This document shows positions 9,242-17,339 of a stretch of 64,000 bases of DNA, in pieces; position 1 is the stretch's first letter, and every line of letters begins with the position of its first letter. The DNA is taken from positions 2,349,081 through 2,413,080 of the forward strand of contig NC_009012.1 in assembly GCF_000015865.1 (NCBI RefSeq). Reading direction: 5' to 3'. The position numbers and the translations under genes were made by a program. The notes under the pieces were generated by a model that was not told where the DNA came from, did not search any database, and worked only from the letters and a program-made list of their open reading frames with translations. Source of the stretch: Acetivibrio thermocellus ATCC 27405. GTDB taxonomy: Bacteria; Bacillota; Clostridia; Acetivibrionales; Acetivibrionaceae.

Positions 9242-10879
9242 TTATTTCCACCCTTCCTGTGGTAATATATGAGACGCTTTAGAACCTTTTGGAACCGGAT
9301 TCACGTCAATGTCAAGGTAATAATCATGTTTACCAGAGTAAAATCGGGATTATAAATATGATAATGATCCTTTCCATTGTATCCGGGGACCTCTTCTGCT
9401 TTCAGATCAAATCTTACTTTTGTCCCTGTTTTCGGATCATAATATAATATTCTTGAATTTGTATTTTTTCTTATGCATTCAGGAGTCACATCTTCCCATC
9501 CATTCTCTAACAACTTATTTGGATCTTTAAGATAAATTATTTGCATTATGCACCAATATTCCATTATTGCCAACATGATAAGTATGAAAATCATCTACCT
9601 TGAAGTTATAAACCTTGACAGGCTCATCTGTAATCTCAAGCTTTTTATCCTCCACCACCAAAACATTGCCTTTTGAATCAAGCAGCTTATCTCCTACCTG
9701 CAGTTTTCCCGCTTCAACAAAGTCCACATCTTTTACATAAAACGGATGCTCAAAGGTTGTCTTGATTACCTCTCCATTGATTGCCAAATGCAAAAGCTCC
9801 GTCGTATCTCTCACATATGTCTCAAGCACTGTCTTTTCCGCTACTTCAAAAGTCTCCGGATTCGTCGCAATTACCTTGTCCCCTGCCTTGATATTCTCTA
9901 TCGCAACCAAGCCTGCCACAGTCAATATCATTGTACCTGCAACAAAGCACTTCATTGTAGATGCCGCCCCGGCAGTGAAAACAGCCAGCGCGTTTACAGC
10001 AATCTGGAATCCGTTATAAAATGCATTGGAATGCAGCTTCCGGTTAAATTCAACCAATGCATTGGATGGATCAAACAATGATACTCCCATTGCCAGCATG
10101 TCAAATCCATCCATACCAAACGAGAGTGCTGCCGTAACCTTTGATGTAACATTTATCGCTTTTCCCACTGTGCTCATGCATTGGATACTTTTCCCTGCTA
10201 GAGCTCCCAAAGCACCAAGCCCGGCACATGCCGCTCCTGTCACAGCCCCGGAAATTGCTCCGCTTAATGCCCCGTCCGCAAATCCTTCCAGAAACGATCC
10301 TCCATTTATCGCAGCGGCTATTCCTCCAACCGCTCCCCCTATCAATCCTCCGGCCAATGCTCCCCAGAATGCTCCTGCCAGTACGACTCCCAATATCCCG
10401 CCTGTCAAAGCCGCCGCTATCCCCAATCCTGCAATAACTACCGCCGCAACTACTATTTTAGCAATGGATTTCCAATTCTCTTTACACCACTCCGCAACCG
10501 ACTTTAAGCCGTCCTTGATTTTTTCCCAGCCGCTTTTCTCGCTTTCCGGTTTTAAATAATAATATTCTTTGTAAAAATTTTCTTTCCGTTTATTGATAAG
10601 CTCAGCAACTTCTTCATCAATACGTATTACTTCCGATATAAACTTCTCACTTTCACTGCAGAATTTCTCAAGTGAATCAATTTTTCTATCCTGAGTCTGG
10701 GAAGATGCCTGTATGGAACTTATTACTTCATCCAAATTGCATACACTTCTGTTGATGTTCAAAGTTTTCTTTCTCAATGCGGATAATTCTGACTTGTAAT
10801 CCACCACAGATTTCTTGACTTCATTTATCAATCCGGGCATTTGGTTGATTTTCCCGGCATATAACGTTATAGTTGCCAT
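9242..10879 (-). pseudogene. toxin module 1: LXG-like/Hint polymorphic toxin with two frameshifts in the toxin domain
   Basis: Residues 1-446 follow the template of this array: LXG-like helical N-terminus (1-125), Gly/Ala-rich hydrophobic stretch (about 140-230), pretoxin-Hint (Cys 311 in K-C-F-V-A-G-T, T-T-F-E-H-P-F, ending V-H-N-A). Just after V-H-N-A-N-N-L-S the frame stops (TAA near 9527). Reading on in the next frame gives K-D-P-N-K-L-L-E-N-G-W..., as if one T had been inserted near 9535. Near 9340 a second shift, as if one base were lost after N-P-D-F-T, restores S-G-K-H-D-Y-Y-L-D-I-D. The tail then reaches a TAA overlapping the immunity ATG at 9242. The toxin domain has a G-K-D-H-Y-H-I-Y-N-P motif; its activity is unassigned (nuclease-like by composition). 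Confidence 0.82.
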
Positions 10880-10931
10880 TTTATTAACTCAAAATTATCA
10901 TCCCAATGCTTGCAATCCGTGGTTGCATTAT

Positions 10932-10972
10932 AATAATGCCAGGAAACTTTTCTGCCTTTTCCTGGCATTATT
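10932..10972 (-). terminator. terminator hairpin upstream of toxin module 1
   Basis: Inverted repeat AATAATGCCAGG ... CCTGGCATTATT, the same hairpin that follows the large Ig-like gene at 60159-60199. It marks the end of a duplicated Ig-like gene tail and separates it from the toxin leader. Confidence 0.7.
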
Positions 10973-11021
10973 ATATTATTTCTATTCTGAAAAAGCAAGT
11001 AGAACGTACCTATTTTACAAA

Positions 11022-11172
11022 TCAAGCGGCCGCCAGCTCGTTTTCCTTCTCTTCTTTTCTCCTTTTTCTTATATTATAATCATAGCAACAACTATTGCCG
11101 CAATTAATACTGCAGACACCGCTGCAATAACCCACAGCCAGAAAAATCCAACATGTATATTCCTTATCTCCT
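11022..11172 (-). pseudogene. 3'-tail fragment of the Ig-like surface protein gene
   Basis: About 150 bp closely matching the C-terminal coding end of the gene at 60249-64000: the H-V-G-F-F-W-L-W-V-I-A-A membrane anchor, basic R-K-R-R-K-E-E-E tail and ELAA-type end. A small indel within it disturbs the frame. Upstream it joins an IS630-family scar. It is a recombination remnant carried with the toxin leader. Confidence 0.75.
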
Positions 11173-11181
11173 GAAAGCTGA

Positions 11182-11304
11182 ATTGTTCAGGCAATACGTA
11201 AATACTTTATGACTGTACAAAGCTCCTTTGCAAAAATCAAGCGGCTTTGTGCGTATATCGTATATATTAATTCTTTACAAGCTACTAACTCTTTGAAAAC
11301 CTAA
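11182..11304 (+). pseudogene. C-terminal scar of an IS630-family transposase
   Basis: The plus strand encodes I-V-Q-A-I-R-K-Y-F-M-T-V-Q-S-S-F-A-K-I-K-R-L, then a stop near 11304. The larger relic at 22945-23211 has the same ending after an S-S-E-L-N-S-I-D-H-L motif typical of IS630/Tc1-like C-termini. The scar runs directly into the truncated primase frame and also occurs at 50849-50971, so both copies descend from one event. Confidence 0.65.
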
Positions 11305-12081
11305 ACTATATATTTTCTTAATTTCCGCTTCATCAAGCGGAGGATTGCACCTTGCGTTGTTTTCTGCAAGTAATGCCGTATAGATGCCTTCCTCCGTCAT
11401 TCCTCTTGCTCTCATGGTTCCTGCAAGGCTTGTCAGGGTGCTGTTTCGGCTGCCTTCCTTAATCCCTGCTACAATACTTCTACCTTCAAAGGGTGTAAGC
11501 AATACTTCCTCCCTTTCCATGAGCTTTAATAACCATGCTGGAGCTTCTGCCGGGGTTCTGTCAAAGGGAGAATGATCCTTTATCCATTCATACCGATTAC
11601 CACTTACATGAATGCTTGGAGCCACGACAATCAGACCACCTGTTGAACGCGTATCAAGACCCAATGCAAACTTGGTCTTATTTGGAATACTCCTGCCTTG
11701 TGAGTATTTGAAGATATAGTGCAGACCGCCACCTCCGGTAACAGCGGTAACCGTATCAGGAAGTTTTCCATGTGTTGCTTCAAGAGCCGATAGAGTTTCA
11801 TCACCGCCATCGTCCACATCAAGCACCAGCCAGCCGGATTTCGCACCTGTAGGAATGCCTATATTGGCATTGGGTGTTTTCGTCCACCATTTCTTTATTT
11901 GCTCAACATCAGTAGTGGAATTATTGTACCAGCCGGTATATAACGGATGCTTTCCCTTGCTGTCGCAATTTTTCCCTGCCTTGCAGGAGCAGGAGCCATC
12001 CTCACAAATCCAGTGCAGAGGTATAACCGGGATATTGGCTTCTGCGTATTTTATTGCTGCGTCCATCATTGTCATTTTCAA
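11275..12081 (-). pseudogene. truncated primase-polymerase (N-terminal domain only), copy 1
   Basis: About 268 residues equal to the N-terminal PrimPol part of the 720-residue protein at 17340-19499. It has the cysteine-containing H-W-I-C-E-D-G-S-C-S-C insert, V-L-D-V-D-D catalytic acidic motif and the R-S-T-G-G-L-I motif. After N-P-P-L-D-E-A-E-I-K-K the true sequence is lost and an unrelated tail (I-Y-S-L-G-F) is read from the IS630 scar. The SF3 helicase half is absent, so replication activity is unlikely. TTG at 12081 is chosen as start because AGGAGGTGAGAAG precedes it at good spacing in all three copies; ATG at 12075 is the alternative. Confidence 0.8.
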
Positions 12082-12205
12082 ACTTCTCACCTCCTGTCGT
12101 GCTGAAAATAAACAGAGCCTGACAAATAGTTTTTAGACTATCTGCCAGGCTCTATAGGTGAGTCATTCGCTCCCTTTTTGGCTCTGTGCCAGATTTATTC
12201 ACTTT

Positions 12206-12343
12206 TTACCCCGCCTTTTTCTCCAGCTTCACTTCAAAAACCTTTCTGCACACCGGGCATTTGATTTCAACATCAGCATAATCGGCATCAAATACTCTGT
12301 GATTGCAATGAGGACAGCGGACAATGTACTTTTTCTTACTCAC
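12206..12343 (-). CDS. 45-residue zinc-ribbon protein, copy 1
   Basis: GTG start at 12343, overlapping the end of the ribbon-helix-helix gene by 8 bp (GTGAGTAA). Two C-x-x-C knuckles are seen (R-C-P-H-C and K-C-P-V-C) about 20 residues apart, followed by a basic tail, so the whole protein is one zinc ribbon resembling Com-like phage regulators. Copies at 19620-19757 and 51873-52010 keep all four cysteines, the GTG start and the overlap. That conservation is good evidence that it is a real gene. Confidence 0.78.
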   Translation of the reverse strand: MSKKKYIVRCPHCNHRVFDADYADVEIKCPVCRKVFEVKLEKKAG

Positions 12344-12725
12344 CTGCCTTCACCTCCGGCTTCTTTAGCTTCATGAGTCTTGCCATCTTCATCATCACTG
12401 GCTCTAATATCTCTCCAACCATGTAATGAACCGTTGGTGAGTAATTCTCCTTTGTTTCGTCAAACAGCTTCGAGAGAAGGTCGTAGAGATTCTTTATGTC
12501 CTCTTCTGTGGCATCTGCTGTACTAATTTCAATGAAAATCTTGGTACCGTCACGCTTGGCGATATGGTCGCTCACATACTTCTCCAGAGCGTATCTTGCT
12601 ATGCTTGATGTGGTAACACTTGCTTCCGGCATTTGTGCTTGAAGTTCATCGATGATAGCGTCCAATTCATCCGACTGCCTTTGTGTAAGCCTTACCCGAA
12701 GCATACTATCCTTTTCTGTAGACAT
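12336..12725 (-). CDS. ribbon-helix-helix-like protein of the phage/satellite module, copy 1 (129 aa)
   Basis: The N-terminus (M-S-T-E-K-D-S-M-L-R-V-R-L-T) has the beta-strand plus two-helix pattern of RHH DNA-binding proteins (residues 8-55, S-S-I-A-R-Y-A-L-E-K-Y). An acidic helical C-terminus follows. It is probably a regulator of its own small operon (RHH, zinc ribbon, PrimPol). The start has AGGAGG upstream, and a sigma-A type promoter lies 35 bp further up. Near-identical copies occur at 19750-20139, 52003-52392 and (truncated) 56483-56729. Confidence 0.8.
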   Translation of the reverse strand: MSTEKDSMLRVRLTQRQSDELDAIIDELQAQMPEASVTTSSIARYALEKYVSDHIAKRDGTKIFIEISTADATEEDIKNLYDLLSKLFDETKENYSPTVHYMVGEILEPVMMKMARLMKLKKPEVKAGE

Positions 12726-12756
12726 TATTACACCTCCTGTATTTCTTGTTGGTTTT

Positions 12757-12786
12757 ATTGTATTACAATGTATTACGATATGTCAA
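12757..12786 (-). promoter_or_regulatory. sigma-A type promoter of module copy 1
   Basis: On the minus strand TTGACA and TACAAT are separated by 18 bp, about 32 bp before the RHH start codon. The same pair and spacing are kept in copies 2 and 3. The spacer contains the short repeat GTAATACA/TGTAATAC, a possible operator for the RHH protein. Confidence 0.72.
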
Positions 12787-12944
12787 GCATAGATAAGAAA
12801 AAACCCAGCTTACCGTTTTATTGGCTTGCCGGGTTTATTCATAATTCTATATTCTATTATTTTGTAAATTTATCCGTAACATATAATTTTTAGAAATAAT
12901 AATACTTTTTGAATATTCCGCTTTATTCGAGTACTTATATTTTT

Positions 12945-13187
12945 TTATTCATCTTGTATAATCAACTTTTTTATCCTTTCATCAAATTCTTCAATATTAT
13001 TTTCATCATATAAAGAAATTGTTAATTCATGCTCATATTCTAAATCATTAATATGGCTATGATCATTAAGTGCTTTCTTGGATAATAATCTTTCTAAGTC
13101 ATCTTTTAATTCAGCCGCTTCTTCCATTGTAAGCATTAAAAGAACATTTCTTACTGCTATATTATTATCTTGGTTAAGTATTCTCAT
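12945..13187 (-). CDS. putative immunity protein of orphan toxin module 2 (80 aa)
   Basis: Small acidic protein (E/D-rich) starting M-R-I-L-N-Q-D-N-N-I. AAAGGAGG precedes the ATG at good spacing. It starts 16 bp downstream of the orphan toxin domain at 13203-13462, the usual toxin-immunity arrangement. No family motif was recognised; the immunity role is inferred from position, size and charge. Confidence 0.62.
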   Translation of the reverse strand: MRILNQDNNIAVRNVLLMLTMEEAAELKDDLERLLSKKALNDHSHINDLEYEHELTISLYDENNIEEFDERIKKLIIQDE

Positions 13188-13202
13188 CTATGTAAACCTC
13201 CT

Positions 13203-13462
13203 TTAATTATGTGGGACATCTACTGGATAAAGTGGTCCCGATTTAACCCATTTACCATTTATAAATTCTTCTACATGTCCATGTGGATTATTGTGTGGAG
13301 AAGTATTGTTTATATCAAATCTTATTCTTCTTGTTCCGTCACTTGATATAAATACCTTGTCTCCACTTTTATTAGTTATTACTTTAGCATCCTTACCTAG
13401 CCAGTCTTTTATATTCTTTGCCAAATCATCTACTTTATTAGGAACAGTACTACGCGTTCCCT
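13203..13462 (-). pseudogene. orphan toxin domain (module 2), cut at the linker by IS110-1
   Basis: Encodes the linker remnant G-T-R-S-T-V-P-N-K-V-D-D-L followed by a compact domain with N-N-P-H-G-H-V-E and a W-V-K-S-G-P-L-Y-P end. There is no start codon or Hint domain: the frame begins at the right end of the IS110 element, which abuts the AGGGAACG of the linker. It is therefore a displaced CT cassette, silent unless recombined onto a Hint-bearing N-terminus. The His-containing core suggests a nuclease-type toxin, but the family was not identified. Confidence 0.72.
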
Positions 13463-13555
13463 CACTACAAGGACTATAACTATTATATAATTCCTGCTAC
13501 CATATCTCAATCAAAAAAGAATTATCTTCCATTGCTTTGCTTCCAGAATATGAAA

Positions 13556-14779
13556 TCAGTTCTTGTCGTCAACCTTTTCATATGGCCTGTATTCCGTCCT
13601 GGTTTTCATCATGCCGTAAATAATCCTCACAAGCCGCCTTGCCACGCACACAAGCGCCTGTGGCTTGTTCTTGCCCTCTTTGACCTTCTGCTCAAAATAC
13701 TCCCTGAATACCGGGTGTCTTGGCTTTCCTGAGGCCGATACTGCTACCATCTGGATTGCAAGAAAGTGAAATATCGCATTTAGTGCCCTGTTGCCATTCC
13801 TGCATCTTTGGTCTTTACCCTTTCCGGCAGAGCTGAATTGCACCGGTGCCAAGCCCATAAACCGAGCCAGCTTGTCTGAGTCTGGGAAGCGGTTAATATC
13901 TCCGATTTCAGATATTATCTGTGCTTCTGTAACAAGGTCGATTCCCGGCATTGTATGTAGCTTATAGCCTGTCAAAGGTATCAGCTTTCTTAGTTCATCG
14001 TCAATTTCGGCAATCAACTCCTTGTTGTGCCTGATATCCTTTACAATGTTTCTGACAATAAAATCCCTTTCGGGCTGATAGTCCTTTCTTGTGTCTCCAT
14101 CCCTTTCAATCATGGATATAATCTCATGGATGCGCTGTATTTTAAGCGCCTGATGCACAGGCTTTATCGTCTGATATATTTCTTCCGGTATTGTGTTCCA
14201 TATATACTCTGGTGACGGGTAGTTCTCCCAGAAGCATAAGGCACTCTTGGAATCAATCATGGCAAAGAATTTCCTGTAGGATGGGTAGCTATAAGCAAGC
14301 TGGCTGTGGAGCTGGTTCTTGTTCATCACATTGCTCTTTACAATCAAATCCCGTCTTTTCACCATTTGCCGGATTGTCCAGAATATATCCTCATGCTTGG
14401 CATCCTTCAGAGTGTCTACCATATCCCGGAGAACCCTTGCCACACAATAGGCATCATAGGAGTCATCCTTGTAAATAATGGGGTTTGCCAGTCTTACAGC
14501 GCTTGTATAGGCAGGGTTAACGTGCTTGACTTCAAACTTCCTGCCCACCAGATAGGCAGCAAGGTTTCTGCCAAAGCCTCTGGTATCTTCAAGTCCAAAT
14601 ACGATTTCCTTTGTCCCGCAAATCTTCCTAACATCCTCAACGAATGCAGGGTATCTGGATGGTCTATTCTCAAAGTTAACCTCACCCAGTTTATTCATCC
14701 AACAATCTATAACAACTGCACAGTGGGTATCCTTGTGCATATCAATTCCAACAAAGCAGGTGTTTCGTTTATGATAAAT
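13556..14779 (-). CDS. IS110-family DEDD transposase 1
   Basis: Serine-assisted DEDD recombinase of the IS110 group: an N-terminal RuvC-like domain (G-L-E-D-T, D-D-S-Y-D-A-Y) and a C-terminal transposase_20 domain (T-M-P-G-I-D, G-L-A-P-V-Q-F-S-S-A-G-K). Starting at the only ATG (14740, M-H-K-D-T) would omit the first catalytic Asp in F-V-G-I-D. The frame upstream is open and conserved with element 2 back to an ATT (14779) preceded by AAGGAG, so an AUU start is proposed. About 407 residues. The product would insert the element using the leader RNA as guide. Confidence 0.85.
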   Translation of the reverse strand: MYHKRNTCFVGIDMHKDTHCAVVIDCWMNKLGEVNFENRPSRYPAFVEDVRKICGTKEIVFGLEDTRGFGRNLAAYLVGRKFEVKHVNPAYTSAVRLANPIIYKDDSYDAYCVARVLRDMVDTLKDAKHEDIFWTIRQMVKRRDLIVKSNVMNKNQLHSQLAYSYPSYRKFFAMIDSKSALCFWENYPSPEYIWNTIPEEIYQTIKPVHQALKIQRIHEIISMIERDGDTRKDYQPERDFIVRNIVKDIRHNKELIAEIDDELRKLIPLTGYKLHTMPGIDLVTEAQIISEIGDINRFPDSDKLARFMGLAPVQFSSAGKGKDQRCRNGNRALNAIFHFLAIQMVAVSASGKPRHPVFREYFEQKVKEGKNKPQALVCVARRLVRIIYGMMKTRTEYRPYEKVDDKN

Positions 14780-14963
14780 GTCTATCCTCTCCTTTTTCCA
14801 ATGTCTCCACCACTCATACCGGCAACCTCAATTTAAGAGCGTTAGATTCGATTAGGGACATTTCTTGTAAAGAAGTGTCCCTTAACCTTAATCCTCGCAA
14901 GGGAACGCCAACCTATCTATTCCTGGTGTGACAAATTACGTGATTTCAGGCATCACGAGCCTT
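14780..14963 (-). ncRNA. candidate IS110 bridge (guide) RNA 1
   Basis: Non-coding leader between the element's left end and its transposase. Blocks conserved with element 2 include the hairpin CGTGAT/ATCACG near the left end, AGATAGG and GGCAACCTCAATTTAAGA. At 14899-14907 the leader carries AAGGGAACG followed by C, so the RNA has GCGTTCCCTT, complementary to the target AGGGAACGC found at this element's right junction. A 35-bp hairpin (TTAGGGACA ... TGTCCCTTAA, 14852-14886) is extra to this copy. IS110-group elements encode such RNAs upstream of the transposase; the assignment here is by position and target match. Confidence 0.5.
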
Positions 14964-15165
14964 AGTTCAAATTTATTAATGTTCTTTTACTGCTTCGCTT
15001 GGACACTAATTTCTTAATGCTTCTGACCAATAAATTTCTGTATGATAACTGCTGCAACCTTTACAAAATTCTCTTTACTTGCCCCTTTTGTTTCAAACAA
15101 AGCTTACGGCTGCAACCTACGCTTTTACGTTTCAGGGAGCAATACAGAGGCCTTTTCCCCGGCTG

Positions 15166-15468
15166 CTAAACCTTCTTCCAGCCTTTTGCTTTTAGGCTTT
15201 CAGGTGTGTAATCATCCGGCCTGCAGTTCTCCATGGTTTTTCTGCACTTGATGTTTTCGTACAGAATAGAATCCCTTTTGAGAACCAGCTTCTTTATCCA
15301 GCCGCTGGACAACGATTTTTCCCATACTTCACTTTGAATACTGGTAAAATACAGCTCCAGCGCCCTTTCAATAATTGCATTGGCACCAGACAAGCCCTCC
15401 TGTTTAGCAAGTGCCTTAGCTTTGTTCAATAAGGCTTCCTCTATGGTTGTGGTAATCTTTGCTCTCAC
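15166..15468 (-). CDS. ribbon-helix-helix CopG-like protein (100 aa), phage remnant
   Basis: Starts with V-R-A-K-I-T-T-T-I-E-E-A-L-L, a beta-strand and helix pattern of RHH regulators, with a second helix I-E-R-A-L-E-L-Y-F. The C-terminal half is basic and ends K-A-K-G-W-K-K-V. The GTG at 15468 is preferred because GGAAGGGGTG lies just upstream. It follows the small frame at 15473-15643 by 4 bp, so the two are coupled. It probably belongs to the same prophage remnant as the capsid gene. Confidence 0.62.
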   Translation of the reverse strand: MRAKITTTIEEALLNKAKALAKQEGLSGANAIIERALELYFTSIQSEVWEKSLSSGWIKKLVLKRDSILYENIKCRKTMENCRPDDYTPESLKAKGWKKV

Positions 15469-15472
15469 ACTT

Positions 15473-15643
15473 TCACCCCTTCCTACGGTTAATGCCTTTA
15501 TTCCGTAGTACATTCATCACTCTGAACCGCTGGTATAGCAAGTCAATTATGCTTAAGAAAGCAGTATTTCTATCAGTTTTAGAATTGAGCTCCGCCCCTG
15601 CCAAAGCTTCTTGTAGGAGGAGCAGCACTTCCATTTTGCTCAT
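15473..15643 (-). CDS. 56-residue small phage-like protein
   Basis: An ATG at 15643 with AGGGTG upstream opens a 57-codon frame starting M-S-K-M-E-V-L-L-L-L-Q-E-A-L and ending with a basic tail. It is helical and Leu-rich. It ends 4 bp before the RHH gene on the same strand. No family recognised; the coupling and ribosome site support translation. Confidence 0.45.
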   Translation of the reverse strand: MSKMEVLLLLQEALAGAELNSKTDRNTAFLSIIDLLYQRFRVMNVLRNKGINRRKG

Positions 15644-15756
15644 TTCACCCTAAGTATTGCTTAGCCTCAATTTTGTTTCTATGGCAATGAAATAAGCATT
15701 TACTCATTTACCCTAAAACTGGATTCAATGGTTGCTTTGTCTCAAATTTGGGTAGA

Positions 15757-17069
15757 CTATCTTGCCTCCAAAGCCACTGCCCATGAGAGCGTTGCTCCGT
15801 TTTTCGGTGTTATAGGTTTATCCCAGGTTCCCTGACCATCTACACGCACTATCACCCTGTAGTCGGTCATATCCTCCATCCAGCCTGGGACATTGGAGCG
15901 GTCAAGAGCGATCTCTTTCCTCATGCCTATGGCATACTGGCTAAGGTCTGCGAGGATTAAATCTCCCTTAGCACCCAATGCGGGGCATTTCTCAGTGAAT
16001 AAGACCTCCTTACCCAGAAGCGTGAATTTCCCGCTCTCTTCCCTGAACACCGGTATCTGAGCGCCACCGGTACCAATGGTGATAGTCATGGTAAGCAATT
16101 GTGGTATTACCGATGGATTGGCAAGCCATACCGCATTGGTAAAACAGGACGGAGCAAGCCTTGAAAACATATTGACCACGTTTTGATAGGTAATTGTGGC
16201 TGCTGCTTGAGAGTCCTCTTTATCTACAGTAATCAGCGCCGGGTCATTTATAATACCAAGAGGCTGACCTTCACCGGTTCCATTGATAAAGGCATAGTCC
16301 ATGTACCAGCCCAAGCCTTTAATAAGCGCTCCGGCAAGCATTTCTTCAAAGGACATACCATCTGCAATGAGTTCATTGGATGCCTGTGAGAAGCAGGCAA
16401 GCTTCTTGGCCTTTAATTGGATCAGTCTTAGCTTGGCGGTCTTTCGTGTGCCTGTCTGACCTTCCTCCAGCCATTCTCCTGAAATACCACCGAATAGGTG
16501 ATTGGTTCTGTCTGCTCCATCGAAGGCTGGTACTTTCTTTGTTTCGCTTCCCATTGCCCATACTGTTGCTCTGGGACGGATGATTTCATTCTCCAGGGAT
16601 TTATCCATCAGGAAGGCTCCGTATTCCTCCGGTACGGAATATCCGCCGAATTCGGGTATTCCTTCCACCATACTGGCATTTATTAGCCTGTTGTCGGCTC
16701 TGCCTGAGTGAAGTGTTCTCAGGAATTCATCCATGGAATGAAATCCATTGTTGCTGAGTTTTACTGTTTCATTGCCATAGAACATCCCTCTGAATGATTT
16801 GGATACGGCTTTTGTTACAGGAGTTTTTGATTCTTCAATAGGAAATACAGCTTTTTGTGGCATATTCAGTATTGGCTCAGAGGTTCTGATATTTAATAAT
16901 TCCTCGTCAATGCTTTCATTAATGCTCTTTATTTTGTCTGTGTAGCGATTAAACTGTCGCTCCTGTTCCTTTGTCAAACTTCCACCCGCTTTTTCCGCTT
17001 CGTTTAAAATAGCTTCTGCTTTCTCCACCAATTGCTTTTTTCATGTACCAAATCTGCTATAAATCTCAT
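15757..17069 (-). pseudogene. HK97-type phage major capsid protein with an N-terminal frameshift
   Basis: About 435 residues, a normal length for HK97 capsids with a delta domain. It has a coiled N-terminal region, then the fold with P-E-F-G-G-Y-S-V-P-E-E-Y, R-A-T-V-W, G-E-W-L-E-E-G-Q, Q-A-S-N-E-L-I-A-D and G-T-G-E-G-Q-P-L-G-I motifs. The natural start (M-R-F-I-A-D-L-V-H-E-K-S-N, ATG 17069, GGAGG upstream) is one base out of frame with the rest at about 17040. Restoring one T in A-A-T-T-G-G would join it to L-V-E-K-A-E-A-I-L. No portal, protease or terminase lies beside it, so it is a remnant. The 270 bp upstream carry short TGACTC and CGTCAG repeats but no clear gene. Confidence 0.8.
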
Positions 17070-17339
17070 GCTTAAATCCTCCATTTTCTTAATATTTTTT
17101 TGTAAATATGGTCTGGGGTTAATACCCCGTTTGAATCTGCATTTTTTCATGCGGCGCTGCCAGCCCGTTGTCTTTATGCTTTGCTGTAGAGATTTGACCT
17201 CCCCCTCCCTCTAAATCAGGATACTGAGAGTTTACTGACGAACTGACTCTTACTGACTCTTTTTTCACAAATTTCACATAAGAAAAAATATATATAAAAA
17301 TTTACGGAATTGACGTCAGAAGCCGTCAGTCGTCAGTAA

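Larger units (their letters stand above)
7454..9242 (-). pseudogene. putative immunity gene split by IS3 copy 1
   Basis: The 5' part (9242-8953) encodes an acidic protein beginning M-L-K-Y-N-F-H-D-S-L-I, typical of small immunity proteins. The frame is broken by the IS3 element, which is flanked by a GTA duplication. Removing the element and one GTA rejoins the frame: after ...K-T-I-I-V-T the host sequence continues A-E-R-V-D-Y-A-I-Y-E-N-E-Q-S and stops at 7454. The ATG at 9242 overlaps the stop of toxin module 1 as TAATG, so toxin and immunity were coupled. With the IS present, the last 14 residues are replaced by IS-encoded ones. Loss of immunity is tolerable because the toxin is itself frameshifted. 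Confidence 0.75.
13463..14963 (-). mobile_element. IS110-family element 1
   Basis: Contains a DEDD transposase and a conserved non-coding leader. The right boundary is exact: the toxin-linker sequence CGTTCCCT is followed at 13463 by CACTACAAGG, and element 2 (53202) has the same junction with CACTACAGGG. The left boundary is taken from where similarity to element 2 ends (GCATCACGAGCCTT, about 14963). There are no terminal inverted repeats or clear target duplication, as usual for IS110. The DNA beyond the left end is not Hint sequence, so the locus was rearranged afterwards. Confidence 0.75.

Noticed and set aside
9746-10081. Plus-strand frames opposite the Hint domain, repeated in every copy
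   Set aside because: Shadow of the conserved Hint coding strand; composition atypical and no start signals.
10026-10559. Ala/Pro-rich 177-codon plus-strand frame, repeated at 37169, 49641 and 58521
   Set aside because: It is the antisense of the Gly/Ala-rich toxin segment; no ribosome site, and it repeats only because the toxin does.
12800-12835. Hairpin CCCAGCTTACC ... GGCTTGCCGGG as terminator
   Set aside because: Too many mismatches in the stem to support a real structure.
14852-14886. GTTAAGGGA in the IS110-1 leader as a second target guide arm
   Set aside because: It matches the linker's other side, but lies in a hairpin that element 2 lacks, and is in the wrong order relative to the first arm; probably chance.
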